A stretch of DNA of 64,000 nucleotides, taken from positions 333,636-397,635 of the forward strand of contig JABVXU010000019.1 in the NCBI GenBank assembly GCA_013365365.1, in the 5' to 3' direction. Within the stretch, counting starts at the first letter, position 1. Each line of letters begins with the position of its first letter. The DNA is from Cruorifilaria tuberocauda (lineage: Eukaryota; Nematoda; Chromadorea; Rhabditida; Onchocercidae). Below, in pieces: positions 55,501-64,000 of this stretch. A program made the translations under genes and the position numbers. Below the pieces are notes generated by a model. It was not told where the DNA came from. It searched no databases and saw nothing but the letters and a program-made list of their open reading frames with translations.

Positions 55501-58500
55501 CGTCATTACGTGTAACGTTCACTTGTGCGCCACTTTTCAGTAGCATTACAGCGCATTCGACTGCATCTGCCGTAGTTAATGATGCAGCAATATGCAAAGC
55601 TGTCTCACCGATAATACCGCCATGAACATGTACATCTGCGCCATATCCCAGTAATGCTTCAACAACAGATGTTTTACCTGCCTGTACTGCAACGTGTAAT
55701 GCTGTGTAATTGTCCTGTAATTGTGTTGGATAATTCCACTTAATTGTATTTTTGTAATCAATTAATTGATTATATTAGCACTGAATAAATGCTGAAATTT
55801 TAAAACTCAATTTATGCTTACTATAATTTGTTTATGTCCCATTCAAATCATATTTCATTTGTATAAAAGATTAAGTTAGTCAATTCCACTTTTTTAAATC
55901 TTTCAAATAAAAATATTTTCTACATGATATCTCGAATCAATGCTATTTTGATTTTCCTAACTAGTCGAAAAATCTTAGCATAAGTTCAATGTTGTAAATT
56001 TTTTGCAAAAAAATACTATAGCAAAATAATTACTCTAGTTTTGATATCTACATTCGTTCCTCGTGCAATTAATAGCTGAACAACATCTGTAAAGCCAGCA
56101 GCTGCTGCAGAATGCAAACCCAAAGCACCTGAATTAATTAATTAAATGCATAAATTTTCTTTTAGATGTTCGATTGTCTCACAAATGCAATAATAATAAT
56201 ATCATGAATATTTGAGCAATTAAAAGTAAATTATTACTTCTTAAGCAAATAAAAAACAAGAATTTTTTAGTTCAAATTTCAAACTTATACCAAGTTTTAT
56301 GGAATATATTCCATCTGATATTTTTTTTGAAGTAATCATCATATCCCTTTTACAAATATTAATTAACGGTAATTACAATTATTTATACCTCGTCTGTTTG
56401 GCATATAAAGTGGCACGCCATGTTTTAGGAATGCTAATGCAGTTGAAGCATGTCCACTTAAGGCAGCAATATGTAATAAAGTACTACCATCACGTGTACG
56501 AGCACGTACGGATCCTCCAAATTTCTCGATCAATAATTCAGCAATATTCGTATGTCCAGCAGCTGCTGCAATGTGTAGCGGTGTTCGATCTTCCTAAAAA
56601 GAAATTTTTTTTAAATTATAACAGTAGAAAAAAATGGAAGCTTTCAAATATCAAATGATTTGCGATTGAAGTTTTGGAAATTTAATTAATCATAATTCTT
56701 GATATTTCGACAAAAATATTTTTCTAAAATTTCCGAAAATTTTAATAAATTTAACCTTATCAAAAACATTTGCATTAGCTCCAACTTTATGCAAAATCCT
56801 CAACGAAGCTACATTTCCTTTTAATGCCACCTCATGAAGTATCGTCCAACCGGCTGAATTGGCAATATCCACATCGATTTGATCATAGCTGGTCAGAAGT
56901 TCCAACATATCGTTATTATCTGATCGACATGCAATGTGCAGTAATGAATCGCCATTTTCATTCACCTATAAACAAATTATGGAACTTTAACTAAAGTTCC
57001 GGAATGAAACATATTACCCAAATAATATTGTTGAAATATCGATGTTTTAAAATTTTTTAATAGTATTTGAAAGATTTCTTTTTAAGTATCAAAAATTCTC
57101 AGAAATTTAAAAAGAAAGACATCTTACATGCATCAATTGATCACTATTATTTATTTCTAATAGTAATTTGACCGTCTCCATATTGCCACACTGTACAGCA
57201 TATTGTATCGGTAAGCATTTATGTAAATCTTCTACAAGGCGTCCTTCTTCCCAATATCTCAATAATATTTGCGCTACACGGAAACCACGTTTCGATGCAC
57301 GGCTGCACGCAAAATGTAAAGGAATTCGATTAGAACTCTGTAAATGACAAGTAGCGTGAGCGTGACATGACGTAATTTTGATTATTAAATTTCATTAAAA
57401 ATTAGGCTTACTGCTTCGACTGTTTTAAAATCAATTTTATGGTCCAGTAGATGTTTGATCATTCCCTCATTTCCAAAAAATGCTGCAATATGTGCAATCG
57501 TTCGTCCATCCTCAAGTAAATCTTTTATAAATCATTATGTAAAACTAAGGAATCTCTATAATGAAACACTTTGAGTTAGAAAGATCTAAAGTAACCAAGT
57601 CAGTAAAGAAAACAAAAGAAATAGATGAATAAAGTTTAAAATATTTATCAGTTGAAAATCTATATATAATATAAATATTTTCAATGCTTTCTTTCTTTAT
57701 TAGTGTTTCACTTATTCATCTAAAACTTTTTCAATCTATGATCATTTACAATGAAAATTCTAAAATTTTATAATTTCGATTCCACCACAGACTTTTGTTA
57801 TTGTATTAAGAAATGCTCCACGACTGAGCAATTTATTGAAAATCGAAGCATTACAGCTTTTGACTGCATGCAATAGAACTGTGAAACCGAGCTGCAATAA
57901 TTGTACAGAATATAAAATATGCATCCAATTTTGCTGAAAGTAAATTTTAAGAAATATAAGTCATCTTTTCTGGAAGATATTTGAAATTTTTTAGGCAAAA
58001 AATACGCACTGGAAATTAAATCCTTTTTTTCATTTATTATTTCAGCCTCTACTCATTTCTTTACTATACTTTTAAAAACCCAACTGTTTCATGAACTTTG
58101 TGGGATTTTTTTCAATCTTTTTTTAAAGGACAAGTAAGAAAGAAATCAGAATGCAAATATTAATAAAAATAATTTCTCTTTTTTTATCATAGAATGTTAT
58201 TTAAAATCTTTCTTCCCATTTTCATGAAATGTTAGAAAGTTAGAAAATTTCAGCAATTCAGATTACTGTCATTCTTTCCATCCCCAAAAGTGAATATAGA
58301 TTTCTTCCTGGAAATGAGTAAGTGCTTATTCCCAGAGATAAATCATATAGCAAACAGGGAAAAAAGTGGGCGGTAATAAAGCAGTCGCAAGCTATCAATA
58401 GTATAACTTGGGCAGAAAAATACTAAAAAAATGCTTTCCTCGAAATGAATTTTTGAAAGTGAGGAATTCAGAAATGAAAGAAAGGTAAAGGTGGAGGAAT

Positions 58501-59803
58501 ATTATGGTTCGAATAATTTATAATATGTTTGTCGAAAAAAGATGAAATTGAATATAAAAAAATATTTGAATCAGGAATTTGTTTTTTTATAGAAGTAAAT
58601 CATAAGTGATAAGTTTAAAATAAATTAAATAATGCTAGTTTTTATTTGACTTCTACTGTTAATTTACATTAGGAATTGCTAAAGTTTTATTTATACTGTA
58701 TGTGTTTGGCACAAATTTAGCTTACTGGATCTTCAATCGTCAGATCAAGATTTTCTTGGCTGCTTAAAATTCCCTCAACATCCGACCATTCACACTTCAT
58801 TGCGTGTAATAAAAGCTGAAATCTCGAGAATTTAAATAATCTGAAACTAATTAATTGAACAGTAAAATTTCTTAATTAATTAATTGAAAACTAATTAATT
58901 GAACAAATCGAAAGAATGTATTATAAAATCCAGCTCCAAACATACTTTAACTGATATACTTTTATCGTCATATCCATCTCCATCGATCAGTCTTGTAATC
59001 GAACTTTTTGATTCTTTTGATGGGCTACGATGAGTCGACCATTTTGCAAAATCCGAGCTACGATCTTTTACCAAGCCATCTCTTCTCGAGAGTATGCTTT
59101 GAGATGATTCTGCGGATGGATTAATGGAAGTACGATCAAGATCTTCCAATGATAAATGTTTATCATGACTTCTTTCCGCATTTTTCAAACTTAATAACGA
59201 GCGATTTTTCTGTGAAATACGAGATTCTTTAGTGACTGAATTTGTTTCACTGGTTGTAGGATCTGGACTAGATGAAAGAGTATTATCTGAAGTTTGTTCG
59301 TACTGAAATTTCGCTTTCTTCTTCAGAAGTAATCCAAGTATTCCGGTACGTGGACTAACTGTAATTTGTTTTCTACTTAAATCAGGCGTTGATTCGGCTA
59401 TGTCCTGCAACCATCTACTGATCATCCCTCTTTTATTTCCTTTCTGTTGTCTGGTATATCGTGCAGACTGCAAAACGGAATAATTGGTATCCATTGAACT
59501 TGTTAAAGATTTATGGCCATTTAATGAAATAGGCCTTTTTGGGAATGATTTTTCAGACAATTGCTCTTCAGATTGTGATGGAATATAACCATTTTCAATG
59601 GTTGAAATTTCGTTTCGTAAAGCTGTACCTATTATACCACGATAAGTTGATAAAGGAGAATTGTAAAGAGATGTAAATCGAGGAGTTATTTGCTTTCTAC
59701 CATTACTACTATCGTGACCATATTTTTGTAAATCAGCTAACGCTGATGCCAGAATGCCATGTTGTAGACGTGGTGAAATGATATCATCATTTGACTTCGC
59801 CAT
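46566..59803 (-). CDS. trp-4: TRPN mechanosensory channel (TRP-4 / NOMPC), 32 exons
   Basis: Predicted 1902-residue cation channel of the touch and stretch type found in ciliated mechanosensory neurons. All 32 exons are phase-consistent, from the ATG at 59803 to TAA at 46566-46568. Exon 1 (58946-59803) encodes a Ser/Lys-rich, probably disordered 286-residue head. Exons 3-22 (57891 to 51018) encode the long ankyrin array, with units such as GRTALHLAAANGHLKLTQLLL and GQTPLHLAAE. Exons 23-24 are the linker (IENEQKEVVSYASVQRYL). S1 starts near residue 1465. S5 and the pore are in exons 27-29; the filter region is LEMLFFSLFGLVEPD (Gly about 1715). S6 is followed by LIAMMSDTYQRIQAQSD and the TRP box EWKFG (Trp about 1774). 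Exon 11 (54661-54789) ends at a GC donor. Intron 50749-51017 holds a gatA fragment. Length is close to C. elegans TRP-4. Confidence 0.97.
50803..50958 (-). pseudogene. gatA: Fragment of bacterial-type gatA (Glu-tRNA(Gln) amidotransferase A) in a trp-4 intron
   Basis: A roughly 155-bp stretch, visibly richer in G+C than its flanks, sits inside the 269-bp intron between trp-4 exons 22 and 23. On the minus strand it reads GFGPVENVW...GEKVVPGGSSGG, and after a one-base frame change VASAVAGFLCTGALGSDTGGSVRQP. These are the amidase-signature serine loops of GatA, in order and at the correct spacing. The homology stops abruptly after VRQP and before GFGP. RQP after the catalytic serine fits bacterial GatA; as I recall, mitochondrial GatA has RNP there. 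With a frameshift and only about 50 residues, it cannot be functional. Wolbachia of filarial worms is the most likely donor (inference). Confidence 0.8.
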
Positions 59804-62800
59804 CAAAATATAGAAAATTTTCGGCGAAATATAGGAAGCCAGAATAATTTTTTCCTTTCTTGCCAGAATATTTCCTTGAAATCAAATTTACTCGGAGAAA
59901 ATTTGAAAAATTGCTAACATTTTCAAATTCATACTATAATTCAGATCACATTCTTCATCGCAATCACTAATCACCATGTAAGCGATACGAATAATTGAAA
60001 TAATCATGCAATTTTAAAAAATAAAATAAAATTATATAAATATTTCGTTAATTTAGGAAGCTTTTTTAGATACAATAAACTGTATTGTATGAAAGCAAAA
60101 TAATCATATCTTACAACAAAATTTTTTTCAAATGAAAATAAATTAAAATTATCCCAAACCGTACATTTAATAATTAATTATTTCAAATTGAATATCTAAA
60201 ATAGAAATTGGACCAATTCGCTAGTCTATGAATGTTATGGAATAGCAAAAGAGCAAAATAAAGGAAATTATTATGCAAAATGGATATTTCGTTGTTAGAT
60301 ATTGAAAGTGTAGGAAATGCAACAATAATACTGAACAAATGCAATAGCAAAGAAAATAATTTAAGTTGAAACCGAAATTGTAAACAAGATAAGTGAAGTG
60401 AATAGCAAAATATGAAGGCGAAATATTTTTCGTTTGATAAAGTAAATCAAAACTGTATTATATATCCCAATCGAAACAACTTGATAAATATCATTTTTAA
60501 TAATAATAGTAATTATTATCATTAATATTGATATTCCAAGCTAGAAATAGCAGATAAATAGTTCAAATACGAAAATAAAACATCAAAAACTTTTCAGATA
60601 TTACGCATTGAATAATTTGTTATCAACAAATGTTTTTAATATGATTAATCAATAAGATATGATGAAAGCCAATAAAATAACCGATTAAATTAAAATAGTA
60701 ACCAATTAAAGTAATTCTGGTAAAAGAAATCCTTTTAAGGACCAAACTATAGTAACAATCATATTTAATAATGAAACTTCAATTAAATTAATCGATAAAT
60801 CTACTCGCCTATGAAATATAAGTTATTTCTATTCATTATTTCATTTATACATTCTTCAATAATTCCAATACTTTTATCTTTTCTATTTCAACCTCAAATA
60901 AAAAAATAAAGTAAAGGATAAAATTTAATTTGCGGACTTGTTCTTAGAATTTATTCATTCATGTAATCCATATATTTACCATAATGGCATGAAAGCAAAA
61001 TCAATAAAAAATATAGGAAAAAGTACGCATTACCTTATGAAGTGGAACATCGCCAAGGAAATGCTAAGTATTGTCCTAGAATATGTCTTCCATTTGCATT
61101 ATTTGGCCTTCGATCATAAGTACCTATAATATCCACATACCTCGAAATATATATAAATACGTGCATAAAATACTTGAATATTTCAGAAATCATGAGGATT
61201 CGCTTATTTTTATCGACTCTTTATATGTCATATTTCTGCTCCAGAAAGTTCCTTCTGCTAAAATGAAAATTGTGCAGTTACCGTGACTGAAAGAATCACC
61301 GGATGATTTCACTGTCAGCGGAACAATTTTTTTAGAATAATTTATAGAGATTCAAGCAAAATTTTATTATCTCTCAGACGTGGAAAGACTCACCCATACC
61401 ATTAAGTTTAATAAATCTTCCTATGAATTTTTTGATTCCAAGTTCCCGTAATAAAATACAACTTTAATTATCGAAATCTTCATAATTTCTCTCATAAACA
61501 TTGGTAATATGCATCAATCCCGAGAAAAAATTTTTATTACCATTCCAATTAATATCACACGTAAGAAATAGTGTAATAAAATGAATCACATTGATTTTGA
61601 TATCACTGATAAGTGCTAATAACATTCAGTAACACCGAAATATATGAAATTTACTGCATTTAAAACAATATCTTATATCAAAAAAACAAAGCTTTATGCA
61701 GAATGGAATGATTTGCAATGATAACAAATCAGTTAACATCTGCCCCCTGATGTAGCAATCCCCTAATTAAAAGACCAGATAATTCTCCTTAGTGTAACAT
61801 GCTAGCAATCATTTTATATTTTCACTTCAGTAGAAAACTCGAGCACACATTAAAGAGAACTGTTAAACTCAATATACGAAGAAATTCTTAAATTTGATTT
61901 AAAATGATTAGTTGAAAACCAAGTTTTATTGCAAATTTATTCAATAAAATGAAATGAGACGAGGGAAGCTCACTAAAATATGCACAAATTTCAACACTTT
62001 CAATAACTTCATTTTCATCTTGTTTTGCTCTTTCTCATCTTAATATTTGCTCTTCAGCTTAATTGCTGTTAACAGAAAATTCTAATTTAAACAATTTTAA
62101 AACATCAAATGTTACTTTTAAATTAAATTGGATTTAGACCATTATTGAGATTAAATATCTTTGAATATGGTTATAAAATAAAGAAATTAATAAAGGACAC
62201 ACAGTAATGAGTATATTCAAAAATATCATATTACATCATTAAAGGTATACATTATGTACAAACAATAAAAATGCCATAAAAGTGTGGCAACGGTACATAT
62301 TTTATAAATATAATAGAAGTGTTTTTTTTTTCTTGCTAAAAATAATGCAATGGATGAGTTTGAAAATCCAAAAACTAAATTCCTCTACTATTTTAAATTA
62401 TTATCGAATCAAAAAAATTCATACTCTCAACATGATGCTTTGAAAAAGTTCAGTGTAAATCACGAAAGTTTTAAATAATATACTTCAGCAAATTAAGAAA
62501 GTAATATTTTCTCTCCAGAAAACAATTAAAGTACAACGTATCTGTTATTTCAGAGGTCGCTATCGATATGGAACTAAAGAATAAGAACTCGTCCTGTTCG
62601 ATGTATGATGCTGAAAGGTACACTGATGGATATTTGGACAAATTTGGCATCTCAGCCAGAAATAATTAACTGGAACTTAACTGAGAATATTAGAATTAAA
62701 TTACAATAAAAGAAAATTAATATCCAAACAGAAGGAAGGAAAAACGCGAGAATGATATGATAATTAGTGCAAATGCTTAAAAATTCGCAAAATAGTAACA

Positions 62801-63087
62801 AACCCTCATTTAACTGAGTAAAATACTGTACAAACGTATATTGAAAAAGATAACAAAATATTAAAGATAATCTATTTAAAAAAATATAAAAGAAAATAAC
62901 GTCCTCAAAAAATCACTATATAAAAGCTACAAGGGAATAAAATGCACATAACTGTAAAAATAAAAACAGCCAAAAGCACAACGTGAAAGAAGTCATACAA
63001 TGGAATTAAGCAGAAAAACTATTTTGTTTGATCAATTTCTACTTTGGATCTAAAGAGCTTGATTCAAATTTCAGCTAAATCATACAT
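59804..63087. other. Intergenic region, 3.3 kb
   Basis: AT-rich DNA upstream of trp-4 and downstream of the gene at the right edge, both minus strand. The trp-4 promoter should be in the part next to 59803. An open frame at 60938-61129 (plus) shows no coding features. No RNA gene or mobile element recognised. Confidence 0.5.
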
Positions 63088-63327
63088 TTAAGGAGTACTT
63101 CCGAAACAAATTTCACATAATTTATCGATGACCGACGAATTCAACTTGCAAATATCGAACGACAACAGATTGTTGTCGGTAAACAACAAACCCGATGGCA
63201 AACTGGGACAGGATGATGTAGGCGTTAATAGAGTATTTACAACTGCCAACATTTTATCCGGATCTTTCAATGTCATCAGCTTCTTTTGCAACCGAACTAG
63301 AAATTCAAAACCATATTGCTTTTCGAT
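63088..63327 (-). CDS. Last exon of an unrecognised gene running off the right edge
   Basis: An 80-codon exon ends in TAA at 63088-63090 and begins behind a TTTTTAG acceptor in phase 0. It encodes a hydrophilic helical start (IEKQYGFEFLVRLQKKLMTL), a KDPDKMLAVVNTLL helix, a Ser/Pro loop (TPTSSCPSLPSG) and a C-terminus with three cysteines (KLCEICFGSTP). Codon use and composition clearly differ from the flanking AT-rich DNA, so it is probably real coding sequence. I do not recognise the family. The preceding exon was not found before 64000. Confidence 0.6.
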   Translation of the reverse strand: MEKQYGFEFLVRLQKKLMTLKDPDKMLAVVNTLLTPTSSCPSLPSGLLFTDNNLLSFDICKLNSSVIDKLCEICFGSTP

Positions 63328-64000
63328 CTAAAAATATTAAACTTGATGAAAATATCAAATATTCCCGTCTTTTCGATTTTTATAATTCATTGAAGTCCTT
63401 ACAAATGTTTATTGTTAACTTCCTTTTTATGACTGCAATTTATTAATGATAGAAAAGCATTATTAACCAGAAAATTTCACTTAATAAACTTTAAATAAGA
63501 TATGATAGAAAAGACATTATAATCGTCACTTCAACTAAGAAAAAGGATGAAAGTCTAAAAAGTTTGGTGATGATGAATGCACATATAATATGGGTATATT
63601 TATAAGCCGTACTGAACGAGATGAAATATTTCTTGCTTTCATTCAGAAAATTTATAATTTTGGTTCTATAGCAAATCTACACCTCATTTTTAAATGTATT
63701 TTCATACTTAGCGATCAACAAAAACTTCAAAACATAAAAATTTGAACAATTACAGTAATCAATGAAGATTGACTTTTAAAATACAATTGTACCATATCTT
63801 TGCCACCATCCGATATAAAATGATATCAACATTTGTTACTATTCACTACAGAAAGTCACTATTCACAAGCAATAAAAAGTAGATACACTGCTTCTGACAA
63901 AATAAATCAGTAACTTTGTCATTGAAGATTGAATAGTTGTAAAATGGCAAACTGCTCTTTCAGTAACGGAAAATACCGCTACGATTGCGAAAGCAAATGC
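63328..64000. other. Right-edge sequence, probably intron
   Basis: AT-rich sequence upstream of the terminal exon at 63088-63327. No convincing further exon identified. Confidence 0.4.

Noticed and set aside
60938..61286. Two open frames on the plus strand upstream of trp-4
   Set aside because: No coding bias, domains or splice context.

Overview
This window looks like nuclear DNA of a parasitic, probably filarial, nematode. Intergenic DNA and introns are very AT-rich. Genes are split into many small exons with short introns and GT..AG borders. Several start codons sit a few tens of bases after a lone TTTCAG-type acceptor, as expected for spliced-leader trans-splicing. One intron carries a scrap of a bacterial-type gatA gene, which suggests past Wolbachia-to-nucleus transfer. 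Species is not resolved.

Layout. 1-1948 (-): N-terminal part of a mitochondrial trifunctional protein alpha subunit (HADHA), running off the left edge. 4259-4558 (+): a 63-residue single-pass membrane protein, too short for usual ORF lists. 5866-12056 (+): complete BBS9/PTHB1, a BBSome subunit. 12813-17028 (+): a BMPER/crossveinless-2-like BMP regulator with signal peptide, five VWC modules and a VWD domain. 17500-19780 (+): a decayed BEL/Pao retroelement. 20012-21105 (-): IMP3, a U3 snoRNP protein. 21838-24565 (-): an unrecognised 366-residue protein. 27551-29512 (-): elongation factor 1-alpha. 29513-36126: long gene-poor stretch. 36127-44735 (+): a seven-transmembrane receptor with a long ectodomain and tail, followed by three phase-compatible exons to 45803. 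46566-59803 (-): a complete 32-exon TRPN channel (TRP-4/NOMPC). 63088-63327 (-): last exon of a gene running off the right edge.

The genes do not form one pathway. Two contexts stand out. BBS9 and the BMPER homologue are adjacent and in the same orientation, as in the human genome (7p14), which suggests very old microsynteny. BBS9 and TRP-4 both belong to ciliated sensory neurons. The exon models were assembled by hand from splice signals, reading phase and family resemblance; nearly every junction was checked for length and phase, but none is supported by transcripts.
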